A stretch of 64,000 bases of DNA from Halomarina oriensis (GTDB lineage: Archaea > Halobacteriota > Halobacteria > Halobacteriales > Haloarculaceae). The stretch lies in assembly GCF_009791395.1 (NCBI RefSeq), contig NZ_WSZK01000015.1:434001-498000 (forward strand). The letters are read 5' to 3'. The position numbers and the translations under genes were made by a program. The notes beneath the pieces were generated by a model that was not told the DNA's origin, searched no databases, and saw nothing but the letters and a program-made list of their open reading frames with translations. Below, one piece after another: positions 44,572 through 52,225 of this stretch (its first letter is position 1; every line of letters begins with the position of its first letter).

Positions 44572-45054
44572 CTAAAACGCGTTTTCCTTCGGGGTGTCGG
44601 GCGTGGTCGGTGTCTCCACACGACAGTCAGTAACGTCCCCCAAGAGCCGGAGTATCTCGATATCTCCGTCCTGGTCGGGATACCCGACGCGGACGGATGC
44701 CCTGACGAGTCCCGGTTCGTCGACGCCGTCGTCGAGCGCCAGTTCGGCCCACCCCTCGGACGATTCGTGGCGCGCCCGGACGACGTACGGTCCCGGCGCG
44801 TCGTGCCAGGCACACGGGAGTCGCCCACCGTCGACGATGCCGTTCGCACGGGCGTCGGTGTCGAGCGTCCGGTCGAGCACCGTCTCGCCGTCCGCGTCGA
44901 CCTGTACGGTGACGGTGTGCGGTTCGTCGTCCCAGTTACCGACGTAGAGCGCACCGAGACCGACGTACCGCTCACCGCTGAACAGCCCCGAGACGGTCGA
45001 ACAGCCGGCGGTCGCGGTCGTTCCGAGCAGTGCGAGGAGGGCACGGCGGCGCAT
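44572..45054 (-). CDS. Tat lipoprotein, function unknown
   Basis: This 160-residue protein begins MRRRALLALLGTTATAGCST. It has a basic N-terminus, a hydrophobic stretch and a lipobox Thr-Ala-Gly-Cys, so it should be exported and lipid-anchored; the arginines allow Tat use. The mature part is beta-rich (GALYVGNWDDEPHTVTVQVD, GPYVVRARHESSEGWAELAL) like a small cell-surface Ig-type domain. It is separated by 22 bases from the PRPP synthetase gene. Confidence 0.7.
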   Translation of the reverse strand: MRRRALLALLGTTATAGCSTVSGLFSGERYVGLGALYVGNWDDEPHTVTVQVDADGETVLDRTLDTDARANGIVDGGRLPCAWHDAPGPYVVRARHESSEGWAELALDDGVDEPGLVRASVRVGYPDQDGDIEILRLLGDVTDCRVETPTTPDTPKENAF

Positions 45055-45101
45055 AGTTCGGCCTGCAAGCGAGTGTGAATAAGTCTTCTCCGCCCGGCTA
45101 C

Positions 45102-45876
45102 TCAGGGAACCGCGATGCCACGCACGTCGGGCAGGCCGAGCGACCGCGAGTGCCACTCGTCGTCGCCTTCCACCAGAAACGTCCCGTCCGCGGTGACGGC
45201 GTACAGCTGGTCGCCGTACGCGACACCCGCGACGGTCCCCGAGACCGGTAGCTCCACCCGGTTCCACGTCTCGCCGTCGAGGGAGAGGAGCGCGTCGTCG
45301 GTGGCGGCGTGGGTCCGTTCGCCGTCAGAGGTGACGACGCGGTAGGACCCCCGACCGTCGTCCATCCAGCCGTTCCCGAGGACGTACAGGCCCGCGTCGG
45401 TGGCGACGCGTGGCGTCCCCCGGACGGTCACGTCCCGCGCGTCGTCGAGGCCGGCGTGGGTGAGGCCGTCGGGCGTGAGACGGAACACGCCGCTCGCGGC
45501 GGCCACGAGGTCACCGTCGAGCGCCCGGACGGCCGCACACTCCCCGAGCGTCGTCCAGGATTCGGCGTCGTAGCGTGCGACCCGGTCCTCGCCGGCGGCG
45601 AGCAGGTCCCCGGAGCGGTCGAAGCCGACCGCACTGGCGGGACCGAACCCCGTCTCGGCGAGCGTCGCGCCGAGGAGGACGTCCTCGTCGGTGGCGACCG
45701 CGAGCGTTCCGTCGTGGGCGGCCACGTCGCCGGCGGAGCGGCGGTCGGCGAGACCGAACTCGCCGACGAGGTCACCCGAGACCGAGACTCGCGCGAGGCC
45801 CATGCCCGTGGCGACGAACGCCTCGCACGCCCCCCGACTGCTCGCCGTAGACCCGCTTCTCGTCGATGGTGCTCAT
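45102..45876 (-). pseudogene. Beta-propeller-like haloarchaeal protein, frame broken in a G run at 45830-45835
   Basis: An intact frame of 233 residues runs from an internal ATG 45803 to the stop. Upstream, a second frame starts at ATG 45876 with MSTIDEKRVYGEQSG, the typical start of this haloarchaeal family (known in Haloferax as the HVO_0234 type, from memory). Removing one base of the six-base G run gives EQSGACEAFVATGMGLARVS and joins the two frames into a protein of about 257 residues. Short blades such as DGTLAVATDEDVLL recur. Either an indel error or a real frameshift; the short frame could still be translated. Confidence 0.7.
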
Positions 45877-45986
45877 GAGCGACTGCGCGCGGGCCGAGCG
45901 GGAAAAGCTGTCGTCACGGCCGACGACGCCCCGAGACGACGGCGGGAGGACGACAGTCACAAGTCGACGCACTCCGAGCATCGGCC

Positions 45987-46015
45987 GTGTTCAGCGCCAT
46001 CGACTATCTGGAGTG
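45987..46015 (+). pseudogene. Displaced original 5' end of the aminotransferase gene
   Basis: Reading from GTG 45987 gives M-F-S-A-I-D-Y-L-E and then TG of a Trp codon, where the sequence changes to AT-rich DNA. The intact aminotransferase 2.7 kb away begins M-V-N-F-S-T-I-S-Y-L-E-W. F-S-x-I-x-Y-L-E-W is shared. The simplest reading is that this is the original start of that gene, cut off by the island. Confidence 0.7.
46005..46015 (+). repeat. Left boundary repeat of the AT-rich island
   Basis: TATCTGGAGTG, last bases of the displaced 5' end of the aminotransferase gene, encoding Y-L-E and part of W. It matches 48711-48721 at 9 of 11 positions, with seven identical bases at the end (TGGAGTG). 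Confidence 0.7.
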
Positions 46016-46133
46016 TTCATCAGACATTCATTATGCCGCCCGATGTAAAATGGCCGCACAGACACCCAGAGTCAAGAACACAGAATTGTAGAGGTGTGAC
46101 ACTACCACACCACCAGTGAGATAAGATAAGCCT

Positions 46134-46748
46134 CTATCGAGTAATAATATCCACTGATTTGATTGTCCAATTGTTCTTCGCGTCCTTGATTTTTAGCGGG
46201 AACTCATGCGTGGTTCCATCAACCTCACCGACGAGGTAGACAAAGAGGACGATAGAGAACCGGCGAACAGTAACAGAACTCGCTGAAAGAGTCCCAGATT
46301 CTGGGTCGTACGTATGTTCGGCACAGGGGATGTCCTGTAACTCAACTATCACATCGTCCGGAGCATGGAATTGGATATCGAAAGAGTCCAACTTTTCAGA
46401 GATTGCTATCGCTCCTTGAATCTCGCATTCACCATCTCGGAGAATGACTTCACCACGACTTTCCGCAACCTTGTCTGGAACTTTCCCCCCATCACCTGTT
46501 GTCATCGGCGTAAGACCAACCTCAATGCCGAACGGCCCGTATGCGAGATAGAACGCAAGCAGTGGAAGAACGTATGCCGCTACTGCCAGACCTGCGATGA
46601 TGGTTTGGCCGAAGATAGCAGAAAGAATCCAGAGAAGTGTTCCGACAACGCCACTGGCATATGCTATGATGGATGATTTGTACTCACTCAGAAACGGTCG
46701 AATTTCTGCTTTGTAATGTGAGACGTTGAACCGCTCCTGACCACCCAT
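46134..46748 (-). CDS. Two-span membrane protein with beta-rich C-terminal domain (island gene C)
   Basis: This 204-residue protein has a polar N-terminus, two membrane helices at about 26-48 and 50-70 (SSIIAYASGVVGTLLWILSA, IIAGLAVAAYVLPLLAFYLA), then a domain of about 130 residues that alternates short strands (GEVILRDGECEIQGAIAIS, VTVRRFSIVLFVYLVGEVD). It follows gene B with an 8-base gap, so they are one operon. Two helices plus a small beta domain is the layout of some membrane-acting immunity effectors such as CBASS Cap15; this is only a shape analogy. No family recognised. Confidence 0.65.
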   Translation of the reverse strand: MGGQERFNVSHYKAEIRPFLSEYKSSIIAYASGVVGTLLWILSAIFGQTIIAGLAVAAYVLPLLAFYLAYGPFGIEVGLTPMTTGDGGKVPDKVAESRGEVILRDGECEIQGAIAISEKLDSFDIQFHAPDDVIVELQDIPCAEHTYDPESGTLSASSVTVRRFSIVLFVYLVGEVDGTTHEFPLKIKDAKNNWTIKSVDIITR

Positions 46749-46756
46749 CTTAATCG

Positions 46757-47425
46757 CTACGCGTCTTCCTCAAACAGGACATCTCGCTCGAAAATCTGGA
46801 TGATGTGTTCCCTCGCTTGAGGACTTTCGCTATGGATTGACAGAGTCCCATCGGTATAGCGGGCAGTGGTCTGCTCACCCTCATGCTGGAACACGACCGT
46901 AGCAGATTCAATCGGGTGTTTCTCGACCAAGTAGCCAAATTCGGATTCTCTAAGGTCAGACTCGCTGTGTATCTGAGCGAGCGAAATTTCTTCTGCTTGG
47001 TCACCGAGGAGAGTGACCTCAAGAATACTGTCCGCTGAACGGAGGAAGTTCCAGAGCCGGTCACGATGAACTGTCAATTTCCGGTAAATCCGAACTTCGC
47101 TCGGGATTATTGAGTTGATTCGCTTGATGACCGAATCTATCGATGGGAGGTCCACATCAGATTCAAGGATGAACAGCTGAGATTCTTCACGAAACTCGAA
47201 ATCTAACTGAATCTCCCTTCCACCCCCGAATTCGGCTACTTCTTCGTACTCTATTGAGCCGCGGTATACAATCTGACTTCCAAATGGATAATCGCTACAG
47301 CGGGGTGTTACCCTTCGTGTGCCAGCAGTCTCTATAGAGAAATCACTTGAAGATGTGTCTGACAGTCGCTCAAACCGCTGACCGTTGCCAGAGATTTTTG
47401 TCCGGCGGAGACTGCTTGACCCCAT
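46757..47425 (-). CDS. Unknown protein (island gene B)
   Basis: This 222-residue soluble protein has a Ser/Arg-rich N-terminus, then an alternating strand/helix region (EIQLDFEFREESQLFILESD, INSIIPSEVRIYRKLTVHRD, SILEVTLLGDQAEEIS) and a C-terminal beta part (ESATVVFQHEGEQTTARYTD). It is acidic but less extreme than the chromosomal proteins. Its start is 72 bases after the stop of gene A and its stop is 8 bases before gene C. I find no nuclease, ATPase or cyclase motif. Confidence 0.65.
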   Translation of the reverse strand: MGSSSLRRTKISGNGQRFERLSDTSSSDFSIETAGTRRVTPRCSDYPFGSQIVYRGSIEYEEVAEFGGGREIQLDFEFREESQLFILESDVDLPSIDSVIKRINSIIPSEVRIYRKLTVHRDRLWNFLRSADSILEVTLLGDQAEEISLAQIHSESDLRESEFGYLVEKHPIESATVVFQHEGEQTTARYTDGTLSIHSESPQAREHIIQIFERDVLFEEDA

Positions 47426-47496
47426 GCGTCAATCTTCACTCTCCTTTGTTCCTGCAGGCATACCACAACTTCGGTTCCGGATTCGTTGATACATTC

Positions 47497-48519
47497 TTAG
47501 AATTCAGCCAGCCCGGATTGCCTGTTCTTGTACTCCTTGCGGTTGCCTTTCTGGCGGTACTTCTCAACCACTTCATCGGCGGGGAATGTGATTTCAGCAC
47601 CCTGGCGCTCACACTCGTCATAGAGGTCGTAAAAGAACTCATCAGGGGGGTACTTCTCGCCCGAATCTAACGATTCCCAATGGTCGTAGACCTTGAGAAG
47701 TTCGGTTAAGAAGGTTACAGACAGTGCCATCCGCTTCAACGGGTCTCCCCCGTCAATATCTTGCTCTGCCTTGATGTGAACCCGACCCCCTGTTTCAATT
47801 TGAGCCTTGACGAACTGACCGGACACTCCAAAGATACCTTCGACGAAGGCCATCTCTTTTCCTCGCAAAATCCCCATCAAAATTGTTGTCGCTTTGGCGA
47901 TATCAGTAGAATCATCTACACGGTTGCTTCGGCCAAAGCGGTCTTCGTCGCCTTCGATTCGAGCGTCGCTTAGGAGATTGGTACTCAATTCATCGCTCAA
48001 TGCCTCGCCATTTTTGTACTTAGATAAAATCCAGAGAAGGAAGTCAGGTGAGAAGCCAATCTCTTCCGTCTTTAGATACTCGTCAAGCTTGTTGTCAATG
48101 AGGTTGGCCGCTTTTTTCGCCTCTGTCTTGTTTCCCTTTATGAACAGGTAATCTGGGAAGTGCCAGTACACGTCGACGCTATCAGTCGTTCGGATGTGCC
48201 GGTACACGGTCCCCTCCTCGTCATCCTCGACCTCGCCTTCGTCCCAGTTTTCGTAGCGATATCGAATTCCGTGCATGTCCTCGGCTTGCTCCTTTATTGG
48301 GCGAGAGATTTCCGGAGATTCAGCTACCATCTCCGAGAAGCTCAGCATATGGTAGCCTGACCCTGGCTTGTCCTTTGTTCCCTTTGAGAAGTCCTTCAGT
48401 TCGTTCTCTACGATGTCTTCAATATTAATGCTCGCGTTGAGGACCTTCGTCCTGTAGAGACCATTGAATACAAGACGGCCATCATAGGAGAAGACGCCGT
48501 TAGACGATGGACCACTCAT
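47497..48519 (-). CDS. Unknown protein (island gene A)
   Basis: This 340-residue soluble protein is first in the island operon; ATG 48519 has a TATA-like box about 27-34 bases upstream, giving a leaderless transcript. Segments include SYDGRLVFNGLYRTKVLNAS, a His/Tyr-rich middle (YRHIRTTDSVDVYWHFPDYL), FLLWILSKYKNGEALSDELS and RMALSVTFLTELLKVYDHWE. Helices dominate the C-terminal half. No catalytic motif that I know, and no tyrosine or serine recombinase signature, is visible. Codon use is AT-rich like the other island genes. Confidence 0.65.
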   Translation of the reverse strand: MSGPSSNGVFSYDGRLVFNGLYRTKVLNASINIEDIVENELKDFSKGTKDKPGSGYHMLSFSEMVAESPEISRPIKEQAEDMHGIRYRYENWDEGEVEDDEEGTVYRHIRTTDSVDVYWHFPDYLFIKGNKTEAKKAANLIDNKLDEYLKTEEIGFSPDFLLWILSKYKNGEALSDELSTNLLSDARIEGDEDRFGRSNRVDDSTDIAKATTILMGILRGKEMAFVEGIFGVSGQFVKAQIETGGRVHIKAEQDIDGGDPLKRMALSVTFLTELLKVYDHWESLDSGEKYPPDEFFYDLYDECERQGAEITFPADEVVEKYRQKGNRKEYKNRQSGLAEF

Positions 48520-48544
48520 TTACTCAGTCGATGCAATCGTATCA

Positions 48545-48552
48545 TAATATAA
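48545..48552 (-). promoter_or_regulatory. TATA box for island gene A
   Basis: On the minus strand TTATATTA lies about 27-34 bases before the ATG of gene A, the distance expected in haloarchaea for leaderless transcripts. It is inside AT-rich DNA, so chance matches are more likely than elsewhere. Confidence 0.5.
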
Positions 48553-48686
48553 CTTCTTTCTTAGTGAGGATATCACAGCGTGGTATCTGGAGCAGTTGGA
48601 AGCGAGTCGGAACGGTGTTGTGAGACTAAGCCAAACAGTCATTGAGCATCACAGGTTTAGTCCAACAAAGAGAATGTATACTACAA

Positions 48687-49739
48687 ATGGTTAATTTTTC
48701 GACAATTTCTTACTTGGAGTGGATCTCGGGGCGACCCGCGCGGGCGACCCACGACCTCGCCTCTTCGGACCTCCGCCCGGAGGGGCCGTCCACCGGCGTC
48801 GTTCCGGAACGCCTGCGGTGGCTCGGCGACGAGGACGACGTCACCCTCGAAGCGCAACTCGCCGACGTCTACGACCGCGCGACGGGGAACGTCCACGTCA
48901 CGGCGGGTGCGAGTCACGCCAACGCGCTGGTCGCCGCGGCGTTCGCCGAGGGCCGCGTGCTCGTCGAACGGCCGGGCTACGAACCGCTCGTGGCGTGCTC
49001 GCGGGCGTTCGGCGCGACCGTCGACCGGTTCGACCGCCCCGACGGCCGTCTCGACCCGGACTCGCTCGCCGAGGCGCTGACCGACGACACCGCGATGGTC
49101 GTCTGCACGAACCGGCACAACCCGACGGGGCGACTCGCGGGCCGCGAGACGCTGCGGGCGTGTGCCGAGCACGCCGCCGCCCACGACGCGCTGTTGGTCG
49201 TCGACGAGGTGTACGCCTCCTACGGTTCCGAGGCGGCCGACGGACCGTTCGGCGGGCCGTCGGCCGCGGGTCTGCCGAACACGCTCGTCGTCGGGTCGCT
49301 GACGAAGTTCCTCGGGTTGGGTGACCTGCGTATCGGGTGGGTCGTCGGCCCGGACGAACTCGTCGAGCGACTGAAGACGGCGGCGTGGTACTTCCCGGTC
49401 GTCGCCGGGCCGAGTCGGGCGCTCGCACGACGGGCACTGGCGAACCGTGACCGACTCGCCGAGCGCTCGCGGGAACTGTGTACCCGGAACCACGACCTGC
49501 TGGCGACGGCCGTCACCGAGACGTACGAGGGGACGGTCCCCGACGGGTCGCCGTACGCGCTGGTGGGTCACCCCGAGTACACGGGCGACGAACTGGCCGC
49601 GCGGGCGGCGGAGAACGAGGTGCTCATCGTTCCCGGCCGGTTCTTCGAGCGGCCGGACGCCGTGCGGGTGAGTCTCGGTGGCTATCCCGAGGCGATGGAG
49701 ACGGCGCTGGCGGCGCTGGCGGCGGCGGTGGAGAACTGA
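48687..49739 (+). CDS. PLP-dependent aminotransferase (class I/II), N-terminus supplied by island
   Basis: This 350-residue protein is a fold-type I aminotransferase. LTKFLGLGDLRIGW holds the PLP-binding Lys, NRHNPTGR is the cofactor-phosphate/Asn motif, and VVDEVYASYG carries the Asp and Tyr. Histidinol-phosphate or aspartate-like substrates are possible. The first 10-11 codons use A/T-rich triplets (atg gtt aat ttt), and then the codons switch abruptly to GC-rich at TGG-ATC-TCG. This junction is the right edge of the island. I chose ATG 48687. Confidence 0.85.
   Translation: MVNFSTISYLEWISGRPARATHDLASSDLRPEGPSTGVVPERLRWLGDEDDVTLEAQLADVYDRATGNVHVTAGASHANALVAAAFAEGRVLVERPGYEPLVACSRAFGATVDRFDRPDGRLDPDSLAEALTDDTAMVVCTNRHNPTGRLAGRETLRACAEHAAAHDALLVVDEVYASYGSEAADGPFGGPSAAGLPNTLVVGSLTKFLGLGDLRIGWVVGPDELVERLKTAAWYFPVVAGPSRALARRALANRDRLAERSRELCTRNHDLLATAVTETYEGTVPDGSPYALVGHPEYTGDELAARAAENEVLIVPGRFFERPDAVRVSLGGYPEAMETALAALAAAVEN
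48711..48721 (+). repeat. Right boundary repeat of the AT-rich island
   Basis: TACTTGGAGTG, in frame in the aminotransferase gene as Y-L-E and the first two bases of W. It matches the left copy at 46005-46015 at 9 of 11 positions. GC-rich host sequence begins with the next base. Confidence 0.7.
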
Positions 49740-49752
49740 ACCGGTCGGCGGA

Positions 49753-50109
49753 CTACTCCTCGTCGTCCTCGTCGGGGTCCTCGGTCCCGGCGGGGGCGAC
49801 GTTCTCGGTACCGGTGGCGGCCGCACCGGTACCCGCCGACGGGTCGCCAGCGGGGTCGGTGCGGGCGTCCTCACGGACCTCGCCCATGATGGCCTCGGCG
49901 TCGATGTCGGCGAGGACGTCGTTGAACTCCGTCGTCACTGCCGCCGACACCTCCTCACGGAACCGCTCCTCGCTGGGGTACTCCCGAACCGCGAGGACGC
50001 GACCCTCCTCGGTGGTGATGACGGCCTCCGCGACGCCGTCCTCGTAGCGGTACTGGCGGCCGCGGACCAGTTCGTCCTCGTCGCCGTCGCCGTCGGTGTG
50101 GTCCGACAT
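49753..50109 (-). CDS. Small acidic haloarchaeal protein, function unknown
   Basis: This 118-residue protein was read from ATG 50109. The folded part at about 10-80 has ELVRGRQYRYEDGVAEAVIT and EGRVLAVREYPSEERFREEV, then FNDVLADIDAEAI. The C-terminal 40 residues are a Gly/Ala/Thr/Asp/Glu tail. It is convergent with the aminotransferase gene. Function unknown. Confidence 0.65.
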   Translation of the reverse strand: MSDHTDGDGDEDELVRGRQYRYEDGVAEAVITTEEGRVLAVREYPSEERFREEVSAAVTTEFNDVLADIDAEAIMGEVREDARTDPAGDPSAGTGAAATGTENVAPAGTEDPDEDDEE

Positions 50110-50236
50110 ACCCCGCGGTACCACGGCCTCCCGGATGAAGCTAGTGGCGGAGGTAACACACGTAGCCACACCTCGGATTTCGAGAAACACTCGTAGCCCA
50201 CGACGTCACCCGGTCGGGTCGCCGAGCGTCTCCCGG

Positions 50237-50692
50237 ATGCGACTCGTCGAACAGACCGACTGGAACGACTGTGGGGCGGCCTGTCTGGCGACGGTGACGG
50301 GCGACTCGCTCGCCGGCATCAAACGGCACCTCGACGTGCCGACGCCACACGGACAGCTCGAAGCGTACCTCGACGCTCACGCCCTCCCCAACGACCACGT
50401 CACGGTCCGTGGCGAACCGACGGTGCGAACGCTCTCCCGACAGCATCGGCCGTTCGCCCGGAGCCTGCCGTTCGAGCGCCGGACCCTGCTCCTCTCGGTG
50501 GCCTCCCCCGCCCGAACCATCGACTGGCACGCCGTCGTCCTCCACCGGGGACGTGTCCTCGACCCACAGGGCGAGTTCGACTGGACCGCCCTCTCCCGGA
50601 GTCGCTGTATCTGGGCGACCGAAGTGTACCCCGACGAACGGCCGACGGCGGCGCGGACGGCACGGCCGGGCGTCGCGGTCGGAAGCGACTGA
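50237..50692 (+). CDS. Stand-alone C39-like papain-fold peptidase domain protein
   Basis: This 151-residue protein begins MRLVEQTDWNDCGAACLATV. That phrase, D-C-G-x-A-C-L, is the Cys-helix signature of C39 peptidases, which trim leader peptides of exported peptides. Further on DWHAVVLHRGRVLDPQGEF supplies the His and Asp partners in the right order. It is the size of an isolated C39 domain with no ABC transporter attached. It could instead be a deamidase or transglutaminase-like relative; no substrate peptide is seen nearby. Confidence 0.6.
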   Translation: MRLVEQTDWNDCGAACLATVTGDSLAGIKRHLDVPTPHGQLEAYLDAHALPNDHVTVRGEPTVRTLSRQHRPFARSLPFERRTLLLSVASPARTIDWHAVVLHRGRVLDPQGEFDWTALSRSRCIWATEVYPDERPTAARTARPGVAVGSD

Positions 50693-50801
50693 GTGCGCAC
50701 GCCGACGACGAGTGCCGGGCGGGAACCGTGCGACCGGGCGCTAACACCGGTATCGGGACGTCCGAGCGACAGCCGCGCCGAACCGGCCGCTCGAACGAGA
50801 A

Positions 50802-50815
50802 TTAGACTCGTCTAA
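50802..50815. promoter_or_regulatory. Palindromic operator-like site upstream of the metal transporter
   Basis: TTAGAC-TC-GTCTAA is a perfect 6-bp inverted repeat with two spacer bases, about 20 bases upstream of a TATA-like sequence. Such TTAG...CTAA palindromes resemble binding sites of DtxR/MntR-family metal regulators. This fits the encoded transporter, but no regulator gene is nearby. Binding is inferred. Confidence 0.5.
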
Positions 50816-50832
50816 ACATCCGATTCGAGGGA

Positions 50833-50841
50833 TAGTATTTT
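50833..50841 (+). promoter_or_regulatory. TATA-like box of the metal transporter operon
   Basis: TAGTATTTT lies 36-44 bases before the ATG of the leader ORF and about 20 bases after the palindrome, in an otherwise GC-rich stretch. The spacing allows a short untranslated leader of about 10-12 bases with AAGGA near the start codon. Confidence 0.45.
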
Positions 50842-50876
50842 GTAGTTCGCGCACCCACAGACGAGCAAGGAAGCTC

Positions 50877-50960
50877 ATGAAGCTCGGTTCTACGCCACGT
50901 CGTTCGGCGGTCGGTTCGCCGGACGAGGAGAGTCTGTCGGAGGTGTCGTCGGTCCCATGA
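50877..50960 (+). CDS. Short leader ORF coupled to the metal transporter
   Basis: A frame of 27 codons, MKLGSTPRRSAVGSPDEE and then a Ser/Glu-rich end, finishes with a TGA overlapping the transporter ATG (ATGA). AAGGA precedes its ATG. The coupling suggests that ribosomes finishing here re-initiate on the transporter. It might instead be part of the transporter 5' region without a peptide function. No sequence family is known to me. Confidence 0.4.
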   Translation: MKLGSTPRRSAVGSPDEESLSEVSSVP

Positions 50961-52225
50961 CGCAACAGGGGCCCGTCGAGAACCTGTTGGTACAGTTCAA
51001 CCTGAGTCTGCCGGAGGTCTGGGAGATATTCATCTACTCCGTGCGAGACGGGTTCGTCCAGGTCAGCGCGTTCGTCGCCATCACGGTGCTGCTGTTCAGC
51101 TACGTGCAGTACCGGACCGGCGGACGCATCGTGACGTTCCTGGAAGACAACGAACGGCTTCAGCCGCTAGCCGGCGCGCTGCTCGGACTGACACCCGGCT
51201 GTGGGGGAGCCATCATCGCCATGCCGCTGTACATCCGGGGGTCCATCAGCTTCGGCACCGTCGTGGCGACGCTCGCCGCGACGGCCGGCGACGCGGCGTT
51301 CGTCATCATCGCGCTGGCCCCCGAGGCCGCGCTGTACGCCTACGGTATCGCGTTCGTCGCGGCGGTGCTGTTCGGCTACGCCATCGACGTCTGGGGGTTG
51401 GGCGTCGGGCGCGTCGACCGCGCCGTCGAGCGTATCGGCCGACCGATGACCGACGGCGGGTTCGCCACCACGAGCGTCGACGACGACAGTCCCAGCGTCG
51501 CGGGCTACGACCCGGACGGACACGACGACTGCCACCGTCCCGGCACCACCAGCGCCGACGACGGAGTCATGACACCTCTCAGCCACGCGGCCCACGTCGT
51601 CTGGTGGGTCGTCGCCGTCGCCGGTCTCGTCGCCGGCGTCACCTATCTGGCACGGGGCGCACCCGAGGTGCCACTGGAACTCGCTCCGACGTTCTTCGGC
51701 CTGTTCACCGTCGCCGGCATCGCCGGGACGGCGCTCTCGTTCTACCTCCACTTCTTCGGCCGACGGTACATCGGCGAGGGGGAGGCCGGACGCATCCGTG
51801 ACGACTTCCAGAGCGCCTACGAGACGTTCCAGCACGCCGCGATGGAGACGAGCATGGTGACCGTCTGGGTCATCGGTGCGTACCTCGTCTACGAGTACGG
51901 CGTCGTCGTGTTCGCACTGGACATCGGCGCACTCACCGCGGCCGCAGGGGTACTCGCCCCCATCGCCGGCGCGCTGCTGGGACTCATCCCCGGCTGTGCC
52001 CCACAAATCGTCTTCGCGGGTCTGTACGCCGAGGGAGCCATCCCGTTCTCGGCGCTCACGGCCAACGCCATCAGCCAGGACGGCGACGCGCTGTTCCCGC
52101 TGCTGGCCATCGACATGAAGGCGGCCATCATCGCCACCATCTACACGACGATTCCCGCGCTCATCACCGGCGTCCTGCTCTACTACTTCTGGCCGTTCGC
52201 GGAGTTCGGCTTCGGGGTGCTGTGA
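50957..52225 (+). CDS. Putative manganese/heavy-metal exporter, 10-TM ArsP_2-like family
   Basis: This 422-residue membrane protein has two matching halves. Each has the hallmark loop with PGC: GALLGLTPGCGGAIIAMPLY in the first, and GALLGLIPGCAPQIVFAGLY in the second. The rest is predicted helix, with a hydrophilic loop of about 60 residues in the middle that includes Asp/His-rich GHDDCHRPG. This matches the putative 10-TM heavy-metal exporter family. It is followed by a UspA gene and preceded by a metalloregulator-like palindrome. Metal identity is inferred. Confidence 0.75.
   Translation: MTQQGPVENLLVQFNLSLPEVWEIFIYSVRDGFVQVSAFVAITVLLFSYVQYRTGGRIVTFLEDNERLQPLAGALLGLTPGCGGAIIAMPLYIRGSISFGTVVATLAATAGDAAFVIIALAPEAALYAYGIAFVAAVLFGYAIDVWGLGVGRVDRAVERIGRPMTDGGFATTSVDDDSPSVAGYDPDGHDDCHRPGTTSADDGVMTPLSHAAHVVWWVVAVAGLVAGVTYLARGAPEVPLELAPTFFGLFTVAGIAGTALSFYLHFFGRRYIGEGEAGRIRDDFQSAYETFQHAAMETSMVTVWVIGAYLVYEYGVVVFALDIGALTAAAGVLAPIAGALLGLIPGCAPQIVFAGLYAEGAIPFSALTANAISQDGDALFPLLAIDMKAAIIATIYTTIPALITGVLLYYFWPFAEFGFGVL

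Larger units (their letters stand above)
46005..48721. mobile_element. AT-rich three-gene island inserted in the 5' end of an aminotransferase gene
   Basis: About 2.7 kb of clearly AT-richer DNA lies between TATCTGGAGTG and TACTTGGAGTG, copies that differ at two of eleven bases. The left copy ends the displaced aminotransferase codons and the right copy lies in codons 9-12 of the intact gene, so the element brings its own replacement 5' end. It contains three minus-strand genes of unknown family and a promoter at the right side. No recombinase is recognised. Confidence 0.75.

Noticed and set aside
46033-46119. 28-codon frame between the left island edge and gene C
   Set aside because: Short, His/Pro-rich, without a ribosome-binding site; probably chance.
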